64,000 bases of DNA from an uncultured Pantoea sp. (GTDB lineage Bacteria; Pseudomonadota; Gammaproteobacteria; Enterobacterales; Enterobacteriaceae), in the NCBI GenBank assembly GCA_913778495.1, contig CAJYVD010000035.1:1-64000 (forward strand). The letters are read 5' to 3'. Below the pieces are notes generated by a model. It worked only from the letters and a program-made list of their open reading frames with translations, made no database searches and was not told the origin of the DNA. Numbering within the stretch: position 1 is the stretch's first letter; every line of letters begins with the position of its first letter. The position numbers and the translations under genes are program-made. Below are positions 11,589-20,105 of this stretch, in pieces.

Positions 11589-12161
11589 TCACAACGCCAG
11601 ATCGATGAAAGCATGGAGATCCTTAAACGCCTGCTGTCGCGCCAGGTCGTCAGTCACCACGATAAGGAGGTCGGCATAGCCGTTGAGCATGGCGCTGAGC
11701 TGACGGGCAATTTGTTGCGCATTACCCGCACGGAATACGCCTGACTGCATCCCTTCATGAATGATGTCGGCCATCGCTGCGTTCCATCGCTCAGTAATGG
11801 TGGTGGCCAACGCCGCGTAAGGTGGCTCTGACGTGGCTTTGCGCCATAGCGAACTGTAGAGCTGCCATTCTGCATCCGGCTCTTGGGGTAAATGACCGGT
11901 AATAAAGGCTTCTAGCTGTTGCCTGGGCGGCAGGCCACTGATTTGGTCAGAAAAATGCGCCAGGTCACGCTCAGCGAACAGGGTGCAGGCCTGCACACTC
12001 AGCGTCGTCCAGTCGGGAAAATAGTGATAAATGTGGCTGCGCGACACGCCAAGCGCGGCGGTTAGCTCGCGCGTCTTCACATTTTCCATCCCTTTTTCGC
12101 TGAAGAGTGCGATCGCGGTTTCCAAAATTTTCTCGCGTAATCCTGAATTTGACGTTTTCAT
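11589..12161 (-). CDS. TetR-family transcriptional repressor
   Basis: A 190-aa TetR-type regulator. The N-terminal helix-turn-helix is typical: ILETAIALFSEKGMENVKTRELTAALGVSRSHIYHYFPDW (about 10-50). The C-terminal half is a helical ligand/dimer domain. It is divergent from the membrane protein gene at 12248, with two matching palindromes between the starts, so it very likely represses that gene and itself. The Met at 12161 was preferred over GTG codons two and one positions earlier; none has a strong Shine-Dalgarno. The ligand is unknown. Confidence 0.85.
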   Translation of the reverse strand: MKTSNSGLREKILETAIALFSEKGMENVKTRELTAALGVSRSHIYHYFPDWTTLSVQACTLFAERDLAHFSDQISGLPPRQQLEAFITGHLPQEPDAEWQLYSSLWRKATSEPPYAALATTITERWNAAMADIIHEGMQSGVFRAGNAQQIARQLSAMLNGYADLLIVVTDDLARQQAFKDLHAFIDLAL

Positions 12162-12179
12162 CACCACTGTCCATTGATC

Positions 12180-12227
12180 TTGAGCGTTTGCTCAAATACA
12201 CTTTGTCGAGTTTGAGCGACCGCTCAA
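12180..12227. promoter_or_regulatory. Twin TetR-type operators
   Basis: Two similar 16-bp palindromes, TTGAGCGTTTGCTCAA (12180-12195) and TTGAGCGACCGCTCAA (12212-12227), are 32 bp centre to centre, three helical turns, in the gap between the divergent TetR gene and the gene at 12248. Confidence 0.85.
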
Positions 12228-12247
12228 GACCTATTGAAACTGAAACG

Positions 12248-13141
12248 ATGCAAATCATACCTGAAAATCTGGCCCCTGCGGCCACGCGTAGCGCCACAAG
12301 CACGCTCAAGGCCTTGGCTCGCCGAAACAAGAAGAAGCTACTGTTGACCCTGTTGTTGGTGGTGACCGAAAACGTGGTGTATCTGCTTTATCCGCTGCTG
12401 GCTGGATTCGCCATTAACGCCATCATGGAAGGTAATGCCCTGCATGGCATGTTTTATGCCGGCCTGGTGTTGATCATGTGGATGATCGGCGCCGCGCGGC
12501 GCACCATGGATACGCGCACCTTTGCCCGCATTTATGCCGAATTGGCCGTGCCCGTCATTCTGGCGCAGCGCCAGGAAGCGCGAACGCACTCGGCGATCGC
12601 GGCGCGCGTGACATTGTCACGCCAGTTTGTGGATTTCTTTGAAACCCATCTACCGCTACTCATCACGTCAACGGCGTCAATGTGTGGGGCGGTGGTGATG
12701 CTGCTAACGCTTGAGCCGTGGTCGGGATTGACGTGCCTGATCCTGCTATCGCTATTCGCCGCCGTATTGCCCGGCTGGATGCGTCAAAATGAGCGTCTGA
12801 TTACGCGCCTGAACAATCGTCTGGAGCGTGAAGTCGGGTTCGTTGGCCGTGCTGGCGAAAAAACCTTGCTGCGCCATTATCGATTTTTGGCGCGCATGCG
12901 TATTCATTTGTCTAACCGGGAAGCGTGGGGCTTTTTGCTGATTGGCGTCGCGGCTGCGGTGCTGTTTGCCGTCTCTATCGCCTTGATGGCGCTCAAAGGT
13001 GGCCTGAGCGCCGGCCATATCTATTCTGTGATGACCTATTTATGGATGTTTGCGATGAGCCTCGACGACGCGCCCGCACTGCTGGAGAAATATGCCCAGC
13101 TGAAAGAGATTGGTAAGCGCATCAATACCGGCTTAGTCTAA
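12248..13141 (+). CDS. ABC-transporter-type six-TM membrane protein without ATPase domain
   Basis: A 297-aa inner-membrane protein that looks like the transmembrane half of an ABC exporter (ABC_membrane_3 type) with no Walker motifs or nucleotide-binding domain. Hydrophobic segments are visible at about 33-55, 68-85, 142-162, 168-185, 236-262 and 268-288. The start at 12248 (MQIIPENLAP) was chosen because upstream in-frame Met codons would run through the operators and the TetR gene. It overlaps the convergent MBL-fold gene by 9 bp. It is probably controlled by the neighbouring TetR protein. Substrate and mechanism are unknown, and no partner ATPase gene is nearby. Confidence 0.75.
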   Translation: MQIIPENLAPAATRSATSTLKALARRNKKKLLLTLLLVVTENVVYLLYPLLAGFAINAIMEGNALHGMFYAGLVLIMWMIGAARRTMDTRTFARIYAELAVPVILAQRQEARTHSAIAARVTLSRQFVDFFETHLPLLITSTASMCGAVVMLLTLEPWSGLTCLILLSLFAAVLPGWMRQNERLITRLNNRLEREVGFVGRAGEKTLLRHYRFLARMRIHLSNREAWGFLLIGVAAAVLFAVSIALMALKGGLSAGHIYSVMTYLWMFAMSLDDAPALLEKYAQLKEIGKRINTGLV

Positions 13142-13924
13142 GCAGCGTAAATAGGTAGCGGCAGAGTGACGCACGCGCTGCTGCGCCTGTGCCGTAATTT
13201 CCCGCGCCTCAAAGGCACCGTAAAGCTGCGTGAACTGCACTGTCTCAAGGCGCGCCATCAGCCGTTCGACGGCGCGAGCAGAGAGCGGCAGCATATTCGG
13301 GTAACTCCACATAAACGACACGCGGTCGGCGCCGGGGGCGACCTGGATAATATCGCCGCTCAAGAGCACACCGCCGTGCTGCGTCCAATGCAGCACGCTT
13401 CCGCCTGCAAAATGGCCGCCGAGGCGCAGCAGTTGAATCCCGGGCAGCAGATCCAGGTGGTCGCCTTGCCACCGGCGTATCCAGTCACTCTCTTGCATGA
13501 TCCACTGGCTATCATCGGCATGCACATAAATGGGGGCCGAGAAAGCCGCGGCCCACGCCTGCATAGTGGTGTAATAGTGAGGATGCGAAATGGCGATGGC
13601 GTTGAGTCCGCCCATCGCGTGCACCAATTCCAGCGTGGCGCGATCGAGGTTGGCGAGGCAGTCCCATAAAATATTGCCCTGCGGCGTTTGCAGTATGAAC
13701 GCGCGCTGGTTAATGGCAAAGGCGGGCACGGTTTGCAGGCTCAGTAATCCCGGCAGGTGCCACTGCCATTTGTTCTGGTGCGTGGCATTGAGCGTGGTCA
13801 GCGGCAGCCACTGCTGGCCGGTTGACGGCACAAACTGACGCGCATCTTCACAGATTTGACACTGCGTTGGCGGCCCGAGGGTGTCGTCATATCCGGTGCC
13901 GCAGGCGCAACATAGAACAGTCAT
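13133..13924 (-). CDS. MBL-fold metallo-hydrolase-like protein with N-terminal Cys cluster
   Basis: A 263-aa protein of the metallo-beta-lactamase fold. The first 30 residues carry a zinc-ribbon-like set of cysteines (Cys5, 6, 8, 22, 25). The catalytic region is unusual. Where the family has HxHxDH, this protein has His114-Pro-His116-Tyr-Tyr, lacking the Asp-His pair. A later His171 (GGHFAGGS) and Asp191 (LLSGDIIQV) are conserved. One metal site could therefore survive while the second is probably lost. No relationship to its neighbours is evident and the substrate is unknown. The start has a clear AGGAG-type signal upstream. Confidence 0.72.
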   Translation of the reverse strand: MTVLCCACGTGYDDTLGPPTQCQICEDARQFVPSTGQQWLPLTTLNATHQNKWQWHLPGLLSLQTVPAFAINQRAFILQTPQGNILWDCLANLDRATLELVHAMGGLNAIAISHPHYYTTMQAWAAAFSAPIYVHADDSQWIMQESDWIRRWQGDHLDLLPGIQLLRLGGHFAGGSVLHWTQHGGVLLSGDIIQVAPGADRVSFMWSYPNMLPLSARAVERLMARLETVQFTQLYGAFEAREITAQAQQRVRHSAATYLRCLD

Positions 13925-13976
13925 GCTTAACTCCTCTCGTCATGATTGGGTTTAAGCATAGCCTGTCAGGAGAAGG

Positions 13977-14306
13977 TCACTGCGGCGGCTGCAACTCATA
14001 TATCCAGGCCGTCACCTGGCTGCCCTCAGCGGTGGTCACGGTGACGTCAACGCGGTCGTAGCCGGCTTCAAATTCATCCAGCATGGGCCAGTGTGCCTGC
14101 AGATGATCTGAGTAGAACAAGTAACCGGAAACGCGATCGCCATGATTATCGAGCACGATGCCGGGAAAATCCGCCGCCGCTCCCCAGCCGCGCGCGTAGT
14201 AGGTTCCCGTGACGCTACCGGACTGCCACTCGCCGCCGATGTTTTCCAGAATGTGGGCGTTAGAATGGCCGGGCTGTAGCGTACCGTAGACAAAAAGCGG
14301 TTTCAT
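13977..14306 (-). CDS. Gamma-glutamylcyclotransferase (AIG2/GGCT) family protein
   Basis: A 109-aa protein with the GGCT fold signature: FVYGTLQPGHSN at the N-terminus (YGTL at 7-10, a substrate-loop motif) and LDEFEAGYDRVDV (about 76-88), where one of Glu78/Glu80 would be the catalytic acid. Members release 5-oxoproline from gamma-glutamyl amines or peptides, but many bacterial ones are uncharacterised. The Met at 14306 is the family start; a longer frame upstream has no matching sequence. The gene is short and single. Confidence 0.85.
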   Translation of the reverse strand: MKPLFVYGTLQPGHSNAHILENIGGEWQSGSVTGTYYARGWGAAADFPGIVLDNHGDRVSGYLFYSDHLQAHWPMLDEFEAGYDRVDVTVTTAEGSQVTAWIYELQPPQ

Positions 14307-14463
14307 GATCCCCCCTGATAAAATCAATAAAAGCGTGACTTTAGCGGGCTGAAACGCAGTTGTCATCTCTGACGCGGTACAGGAAGTGAAACCATTTTGC
14401 GGAGCAAGATGATGAGGCATGCCCGGATTGCTGTATCCGGGCAAAGGGCAGGTAAGAGGGGTA

Positions 14464-15144
14464 TCAGGCGTGAAGCTTAGCCAGCAGCGCTTTTGCGGCC
14501 GCCTCAGAGCTGGCCGGGTTCTGGCCGGTGACCAGATTGCCATCTTCCTGGACAAACACGCTCCAGTCGGCGCCTTTATGATAATGCGCACCCAGGCGTT
14601 TAAATTCGTCTTCTACCAGGAACGGCACGACGTGGGTTAGCTCAACACCGGCCTCTTCACCGTTGGTAAAGCCGGTGACGTTACGGCCTTTAACCAGCGG
14701 CTCACCGTCAGCGGCTTTTACGTGACGCAGCACGCCTGGTGCATGGCAGACAAAGCCGATGGGTTTTCCTGCACGATCAAAAGATTCTATGAGCGCAATG
14801 GACGTAGCAGACTCGGCCAGATCCCACAGTGGGCCGTGACCGCCGGGATAGAATACCGTGTCGAAGGTATCTTGTTGTACTGTATTCAGTTTTACGGTAT
14901 TGGCCAGCGCCTGCTGCGCTGCCGCATCGCTTTTGAACCGCTTGGTTAACTCGGTTTGAAACTCGGGCTGATCGCTTTTTGGGTCCAGCGGCGGCTGTCC
15001 GCCAGCCGGTGAAGCCAGCACCACCTCAGCGCCAGCATCGGTGAAGGCATACCAAGGCGCGGCAAACTCTTCCAGCCAGAATCCCGTTTTTTTACCGGTG
15101 TCGCCCAGCGTATCGTGCGATGTGAGAACCATTAAAACTTTCAT
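14464..15144 (-). CDS. DJ-1/PfpI (Hsp31-like) class I glutamine amidotransferase-fold protein
   Basis: A 226-aa protein of the DJ-1/PfpI superfamily, in the Hsp31-like branch that acts as a glyoxalase III, deglycase or chaperone. Key features are Glu25/26 in TGFWLEEFAAPW, the PGGHGPLWDL loop (100-109) and the nucleophile elbow FVCHAPG with Cys133-His134. The C-terminal GQNPASSEAAAKALL is typical of the family. It lies downstream of a LysR-type gene on the same strand with a 137-bp gap, so joint regulation is possible but not shown. Confidence 0.87.
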   Translation of the reverse strand: MKVLMVLTSHDTLGDTGKKTGFWLEEFAAPWYAFTDAGAEVVLASPAGGQPPLDPKSDQPEFQTELTKRFKSDAAAQQALANTVKLNTVQQDTFDTVFYPGGHGPLWDLAESATSIALIESFDRAGKPIGFVCHAPGVLRHVKAADGEPLVKGRNVTGFTNGEEAGVELTHVVPFLVEDEFKRLGAHYHKGADWSVFVQEDGNLVTGQNPASSEAAAKALLAKLHA

Positions 15145-15281
15145 CTTTTCCCCTTGGTTAGGTGTGCAAAGTAGAAAGTGTAGAAGATGCCCGGTTTTTA
15201 GCGTAGCGGTGGTGCGGTTTTTGTCGGCTTTGTAACCGCGTATATCTGGCGTACTCGTTGTCGAGCAAAAGCCGCAATTTT

Positions 15282-16196
15282 TTACGCATTGACGTCGAAG
15301 TAGGGCGTCAGTACCGCTGTCGTCCAGTGCATAAACGCTCTCACGCGCTGGGATAAATGACGCCGATGCGCGATCACAAACGCGGCGTTGAGCGGTTGGG
15401 CAGGAAAGTCTGGCAAAATTTCAACCAGCGTGCCGCGTTCAAGATGACACAATAGGGAAGAGTAACCACCCTGAATCAAGCCCAGGCCTGCCAGTCCTGC
15501 TTCGTGATAAGCCGGTACGCTATCCACACGCACAGCGCCAGGCAACATCAACGTTGCGTAGCCATCCGCTGAGGGATAGGCCCAGCCATCGGGTTTCGCG
15601 CCAAAGTTTCGCATGTAATGCACCATCCGGTGGCCCTGCTTGTGTAAATCATCGATCGTTTGCGGCACCCCAAAGCGCTCAAGATAGGCTGGGCTAGCCG
15701 CATTGACCATCCGTAATTTACCCAAGGGGCGCGCGATGAGGGTGTCGTCGACAATCGGGCCGAGGCGAACCACACAGTCAAATCCTTCCTTTACCAGATC
15801 GACGCGGCGATCGGAGCTGGACAGCTCAATGTCCAGCTCCGGATGCGCGGCCAGCAAATCAGGCAGAGCAGGGATAATGACGCTCTGCGCCAGCACCGCC
15901 GGCATATCCACGCGTATTTTCCCGCGCAGCGCCAGACCGCCATGAGAAAACATCGCGTGAAGTTCGTCAGCTTCGGTCAACAGATCCCGCGCGCGTGCAT
16001 AAAATGCACGTCCGTCTTCGGTTAACTGCACCGTGCGCGTGGTGCGATGCAGTAAAGTGGCACCGACCTCAACTTCGAGGTCGCTAACCACTTTCGATAC
16101 GCGACCTTTTTGAATACCCAAACTTTCCGCTGCGCGGGTGAAACTGGTCATCTCCGCAACCCGCACAAAGATTGTTAATGCGTCCAGATTTCGCAT
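15282..16196 (-). CDS. LysR-family transcriptional regulator
   Basis: A 304-aa LysR-type regulator. The N-terminal winged helix-turn-helix is MRNLDALTIFVRVAEMTSFTRAAESLGIQKGRVSKVVSDLEVEVGATLLHRTTRTVQLTEDG, shown here only to mark residues 1-62. A substrate-binding domain of about 90-300 follows. It is divergent from the DUF1330 gene at 16358 and upstream of the DJ-1-like gene; either could be a target. The spacing to 16358 (about 160 bp) suits a LysR divergent promoter. The effector cannot be told from sequence. Confidence 0.9.
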   Translation of the reverse strand: MRNLDALTIFVRVAEMTSFTRAAESLGIQKGRVSKVVSDLEVEVGATLLHRTTRTVQLTEDGRAFYARARDLLTEADELHAMFSHGGLALRGKIRVDMPAVLAQSVIIPALPDLLAAHPELDIELSSSDRRVDLVKEGFDCVVRLGPIVDDTLIARPLGKLRMVNAASPAYLERFGVPQTIDDLHKQGHRMVHYMRNFGAKPDGWAYPSADGYATLMLPGAVRVDSVPAYHEAGLAGLGLIQGGYSSLLCHLERGTLVEILPDFPAQPLNAAFVIAHRRHLSQRVRAFMHWTTAVLTPYFDVNA

Positions 16197-16357
16197 TGTT
16201 CACCTCACGTATAACAATGCGTTATTTTCTCCGTTATTTATCCACTCAACAAGTATCAATAGACTGCTTTTACACCGTGCGGTTTTTCTGTACCCCATGC
16301 GGTTAAACGGCTGTCTTTCGGTCAGCGCACATAACGTTTTGAGCAGGATATACAACA

Positions 16358-16654
16358 ATGAAAAAAGGCTATTTGATCGCGCACGTTACGGTAACCGACG
16401 CAGTCGCCTATGCGGAGTATGCGCGCGCGGCCGGACAGGCAATGCAGGCGTTCAATCCAAAGATTGCCGCCTGGTCTGGACAGCATGAAAATCTGGAGGG
16501 CGAATCTCATGAGCGCCATGTGATATTTGAGTTTGCGTCATTCGACGAGGCCAGGCAGTTTTACGCGAGTCCTGAGTATCAAGCGGCGCGTCAGTTGCGC
16601 GCTGGCGCGGCGAGCGGAACGTTTGTGCTAGTGGAAGGCGTTGAAGAGGAGTGA
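16358..16654 (+). CDS. DUF1330 family protein
   Basis: A 98-aa ferredoxin-like (dimeric alpha/beta barrel) protein of the DUF1330 family. It has the usual opening KKGYLIAHVTVTDAVAYAEYARAAGQAM, the middle GESHERHVIFEFASFDEARQFYASPEYQAAR and a closing TFVLVEGVE. The family has no firmly assigned reaction. A ribosome-binding site (GAGCAGGA) lies upstream. It is divergent from the LysR gene, which may regulate it. Confidence 0.88.
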   Translation: MKKGYLIAHVTVTDAVAYAEYARAAGQAMQAFNPKIAAWSGQHENLEGESHERHVIFEFASFDEARQFYASPEYQAARQLRAGAASGTFVLVEGVEEE

Positions 16655-16748
16655 TGAGGTTTTAGCCATGCGTTAAAGCGTTAAAATGGGCATGCTTATT
16701 GTAGACGTGTGAAGAGTTTATTAGTCTTAACGCTTTCGGAGATAAGAC

Positions 16749-17369
16749 ATGTCTGTCGCTGATTCACTTCTTGCTTATACCTTGGCCGCAACGCTGCTGA
16801 CCTTAACGCCGGGCCTGGATACCGCACTCATTCTGCGTACTGCTGCCGTTGAAGGTGGCCGAAAAGCCTTTCGCGCGGCGCTAGGGATCAATGTGGGATG
16901 CTTTATTTGGGGGGCAGTAGTCGCTTTTGGACTTGGCGCGCTGCTTGCCGTCTCTGAGCTTGCTTATAACGTGCTCAAAATGTGCGGCGCGGCTTATCTC
17001 CTTTGGCTGGGTATGCAGTTGCTGTTACGTCCTCGGCAGCAATTTAGCCTGACTCAGGTTAAAGCGAGAGCGGCGGATAATTGGTTTCTGCGCGGTATGA
17101 TGGGCAATGTGCTTAACCCAAAAGTGGGTATTTTTTATGTCTCATTCTTACCGCAGTTCATTCCAACCGGTCACGCTCCAATGCAATGGACTTTCCTGCT
17201 GGTTGCTATTCATGTGCTGCTGGGTACGCTCTGGTCTCTGACGCTGATCACCGCAACCCGTTATGCGTCTGGCGTACTGAAAAAGCCAGTGGTGGTGAAA
17301 TGGATGGACCGCCTGACAGGATGCCTGTTTCTGATGTTTGCCGCGAAACTAGCGATGAGCAGGAGATAG
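16749..17369 (+). CDS. LysE/RhtB family amino-acid exporter
   Basis: A 206-aa inner-membrane protein of the LysE/RhtB family, which exports amino acids or their derivatives using the proton gradient. The family signature LTPGLDTALILRTAAVEGGRKAFRAALGI is near the N-terminus. The usual GxxFLxWLGxxLL-like segment is AAYLLWLGMQLLLRPR, and GNVLNPKVGIFYVSFLPQFIP is diagnostic. Six hydrophobic segments are visible. The substrate is not predictable. The start has CGGAGA upstream. Confidence 0.9.
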   Translation: MSVADSLLAYTLAATLLTLTPGLDTALILRTAAVEGGRKAFRAALGINVGCFIWGAVVAFGLGALLAVSELAYNVLKMCGAAYLLWLGMQLLLRPRQQFSLTQVKARAADNWFLRGMMGNVLNPKVGIFYVSFLPQFIPTGHAPMQWTFLLVAIHVLLGTLWSLTLITATRYASGVLKKPVVVKWMDRLTGCLFLMFAAKLAMSRR

Positions 17370-17626
17370 TGAAACAGGGGCGTCGCGCCCCTGATTTTAT
17401 TCGTGACACAGGTGCGCCAACACGCTTTGCCTTTAACCATTATTGAGGCTGGTGGCAGCAGCGTACGGTCGGTGCATTTCTCCCGTCATTACTTTTGCGG
17501 ATTTCAGCTGGGATCACAGCGATTTTGGTACGTTGGATAAAGCTGTATATTGAGTGCGCATAATATTGATTATGTTAAATAAAATGTTCAGGGATAAAAA
17601 ATTCACTATGACTGTATTTATGTATC

Positions 17627-18037
17627 TCATTCTAAATACTTAAAACATCTGAGCCCCTCTCCATGGCACCGGTACGCCGATAAACGTATGCGTGCAACAA
17701 GGCACGTTACTGGAAGGTCTTCTGCTGTTACCTGCGGATTGACCTGTTGCAGTAATCCCTGCTCATCAATAAATAAACCCGAATAAAAGCTTAAATCACC
17801 ACAGCAAACGATATCCCTCTGCTGATGTTCATGCTTAGCAACCATCCAAAAAATAGGATCTGTTTGGTCCAAGCGTCTTACCGTTTCGCTAAACACTGCA
17901 TCCCAACGTTGCCCAATTTTACTCAGCAGAAAATGGAACAACGGCGAATAATCGCGGCCACGATGCTGCTTACCATGCATTGATTCCCGCAGAGGTGAAT
18001 CTTCATTTGATGTTCTTTTTTTTGTTTCGCTCCCCAC
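17627..18037 (-). CDS. Hypothetical protein (136 aa)
   Basis: I do not recognise a characterised family. The protein is rich in Arg/His at the N-terminus, and its core is YSPLFHFLLSKIGQRWDAVFSETVRRLDQTDPIFWMVAKHEH. This resembles short proteins I recall as hypothetical neighbours of polymorphic toxin genes, where a similar 'SPL..FL...VG..WD.V.SE' pattern occurs. It sits at the edge of the accessory block next to the toxin-immunity remnant, which fits an immunity-like role, but this is inference only. Codon use and GC are lower than in the core genes to the left. Confidence 0.55.
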   Translation of the reverse strand: MGSETKKRTSNEDSPLRESMHGKQHRGRDYSPLFHFLLSKIGQRWDAVFSETVRRLDQTDPIFWMVAKHEHQQRDIVCCGDLSFYSGLFIDEQGLLQQVNPQVTAEDLPVTCLVARIRLSAYRCHGEGLRCFKYLE

Positions 18038-18315
18038 GATAATCTCCGCCGGGATTATTCGAGTGATGACGCGTCGTGGTGTTTTCGCTACAGTAAAGCT
18101 TGCGGGATTTGTTCACTTTTTTCACATGCACAATATAGACCCTTAACTTGTTGGGTTTTTGAGGACTTATCATGAGGTTGATTTTTTGTTACAGGATACC
18201 CTCCATGAGATGTGGAAATAACATAAGATTAAAAACCGTTTCTGTGGAAATGTATATCTGTACGCCTACTCAATTAACCACCAAAAGCATTCATAATTTT
18301 TGCTTTAAATTAACC

Positions 18316-18702
18316 TTATATAGGCATGTTAATGATTTTTATAGCCTCAACTTTAACCTCAGTATCAACATTATTGAGGTCTATTTTTTTTATGATTTCT
18401 TTTATTTTTATGAATTCTTCTTTGTGGAATATTAAGTCCATTTCTTTAAGCGTTGCTAACGCGGCGATAAGTTCACCATCATAAAGATCCCCAGCTAATG
18501 GATCCTCAATCATAACATCTAAAATTAAAGGCATTAGTTGGCTAATACAGACTTTTTGACGGACCGCGCGGCATAGGTCTCCTACCTCCAATTTTTCCAG
18601 AGGTACATCCAATACGCTCTCGAACCACGATTCTAACGGAGATTGATCTTTAGGGTTTTTAATTTTATTTATATTGCCTATTAATTGACGGAAAGTTTTC
18701 AT
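18316..18702 (-). CDS. cdiI: CdiI-type contact-dependent inhibition immunity protein
   Basis: A 128-aa acidic protein matching a CdiI immunity family. The core GDLCRAVRQKVCISQLMPLILDVMIEDPLAGDLYDGELIAALATL (about 42-88) follows the family pattern of 'DLCRA+RQ', then 'DPLAG..YDGELI.AL'. It should bind and block the cognate CdiA C-terminal toxin in the cytoplasm. Its ATG overlaps the toxin stop codon (ATGA at 18699-18702), so the two are translationally coupled. The gene is AT-rich compared with the core genome, as usual for exchanged toxin/immunity modules. It is apparently intact although its toxin is truncated. Confidence 0.8.
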   Translation of the reverse strand: MKTFRQLIGNINKIKNPKDQSPLESWFESVLDVPLEKLEVGDLCRAVRQKVCISQLMPLILDVMIEDPLAGDLYDGELIAALATLKEMDLIFHKEEFIKIKEIIKKIDLNNVDTEVKVEAIKIINMPI

Positions 18703-18913
18703 ATGCCATGTCCTTTTAAGGAGGATTCGATTTTGTCGATAGCTTCTGTAGCTCTGCCATAAGCTGCTTGGGCTTCAGGATTGTTTACATTTTTAAGTGT
18801 ATCTGCATGATTTCGCAACCCTCTGAGGGTATTTTGCATTTCTTGCATATGGTCCCAGTAGCCGCCATTTTCTTTAGGAACAGGATTTCCATCCATATCC
18901 TTTAGAGTTCCAG
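18699..18913 (-). pseudogene. Truncated CdiA-CT / polymorphic toxin C-terminus
   Basis: The last 71 codons of a toxin C-terminal domain read continuously from the IS edge at 18913 to the stop at 18699. The sequence runs GTLKDMDGNPVPKENGG-YWDHMQEMQNTLRGLRN and ends SSLKGHGI. The WDH-x5-TLRGLRN-x(n)-A-AIDKIESSL pattern resembles the polymorphic toxin type 28 (Ntox28) tail, an RNase-type CdiA-CT. That subtype is from memory and tentative. Everything upstream (delivery domains and the start) is missing: the IS3-family element begins at 18914 and no cdiA sequence resumes beyond it. It is therefore an orphan toxin tail whose immunity gene is retained. Confidence 0.7.
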
Positions 18914-18984
18914 TGACCTGCTCCCCGTTGATTAATACACCGCGATGTTAGTAATGTCTTCATAAGCCACATGAGGACATCCCC

Positions 18985-19248
18985 ATGAAGAAGCGTTTTT
19001 CCGACGAACAGATCATCAGTATTCTCCGCGAGGCTGAAGCCGGCGTTTCTGCCCGGGAACTCTGCCGTAAGCACGCTATTTCCGACGCCACGTTTTATAC
19101 CTGGCGTAAGAAGTATGGCGGCATGGAGGTGCCTGAGGTTAAGCGCCTGAAGTCACTCGAGGAAGAGAACGCCAGACTCAAGAAGCTGCTCGCCGAGGCC
19201 ATGCTGGATAAGGAGGCGCTTCAGGTGGCTCTCGGGCGAAAGTACTGA
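18985..19248 (+). CDS. IS3-family transposase OrfA
   Basis: An 87-aa helix-turn-helix protein (KKRFSDEQIISILREAEAGVSARELCRKHAISDATFYTWRKKYGG) followed by a leucine-zipper-like helix (LKSLEEENARLKKLLAEAMLDKEALQVAL). This is the classic OrfA that binds the IS ends and is normally fused to OrfB by a -1 ribosomal frameshift. The overlap with orfB near 19238-19246 (GCGAAAG) is a plausible slippage site. The reading frame is intact. Confidence 0.9.
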   Translation: MKKRFSDEQIISILREAEAGVSARELCRKHAISDATFYTWRKKYGGMEVPEVKRLKSLEEENARLKKLLAEAMLDKEALQVALGRKY

Positions 19249-20105
19249 CGACAGACCAGAAGCGCGAAGTCGTGGTGTTGATGTGTGATGCGACCGGTCT
19301 GTCGCAACGTCGTGCCTGCAGACTCACAGGTTTGTCCCTGTCGACCTGCCGCTATGACGCTCAGCGTCCGGCGGCTGATGCCCGTTTATCAGGGCGCATT
19401 ACTTAACTGGCACTGGAGCGCAGGCGATTTGGCTACCGCCGCATATGGCAGTTACTGCGCCGTGAAGGGCTTCTGGTTAATCACAAGCGCGTGTACCGCC
19501 TTTATCATCTGAACGGACTGGGCGTTAAACGCAGACGTCGTCGTAAAGGGCTTGTAACAGAACGTCTGCCGCTGCTCCGCCCGGCGGCGCCCAACATGAC
19601 CTGGTCGATGGATTTCGTCATGGATGCGCTGGCTACTGGTCGCAGGATCAAGTGTCTTACCTGCGTCGATGACTTCACAAAGGAATGCCTGACGGTCACT
19701 GTTGCCTTCGGGATTTCAGGCGTGCAGGTCACGCGTATTCTGGACAGCATTGCGCTGTTTCGCGGCTATCCGGCTACGATAAGAACCGATCAGGGCCCGG
19801 AGTTTACCTGCCGCGCGCTCGATCAGTGGGCCTTTGAGCATGGCGTGGAGCTGCGACTTATCCAGCCCGGCAAGCCCACACAGAACGGATTTATTGAGAG
19901 TTTTAACGGACGCTTTCGCGATGAATGCCTGAATGAACACGGGTTCAGCGACGTCAGTCATGCCAGGAAAACCATCAGCGAATGGCGTCAGGATTATAAC
20001 GAATGTCGTCCGCACTCCACGCTGAATTATCAGACGCCGTCTGAATTTGCAGCGAGCTGGAGAAAGGGTAATTCTGAAAGTGAAGGATCCGACATTACTA
20101 ACTGA
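19245..20105 (+). pseudogene. IS3-family transposase OrfB with nonsense mutation
   Basis: OrfB reads in the -1 frame relative to orfA from about 19245 (LTTDQKREVVVLMCDATGLSQRRACRL). It is interrupted by an in-frame TAA at 19404-19406, in RIT[17 protein letters not shown], where relatives normally carry a coding triplet such as GAA. The rest is intact and holds the rve/DDE core: DFVMD (first Asp), [10 protein letters not shown] (second Asp) and [16 protein letters not shown] (the Glu). A 204-aa fragment could start at 19491 but lacks the N-terminal part. The element is therefore probably unable to transpose by itself. The single change suggests recent inactivation. Confidence 0.88.

Noticed and set aside
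18172-18435. 87-codon plus-strand frame
   Set aside because: Low-complexity Phe/Tyr/Ile-rich C-terminus arising antisense to the AT-rich cdiI gene; no family resemblance.
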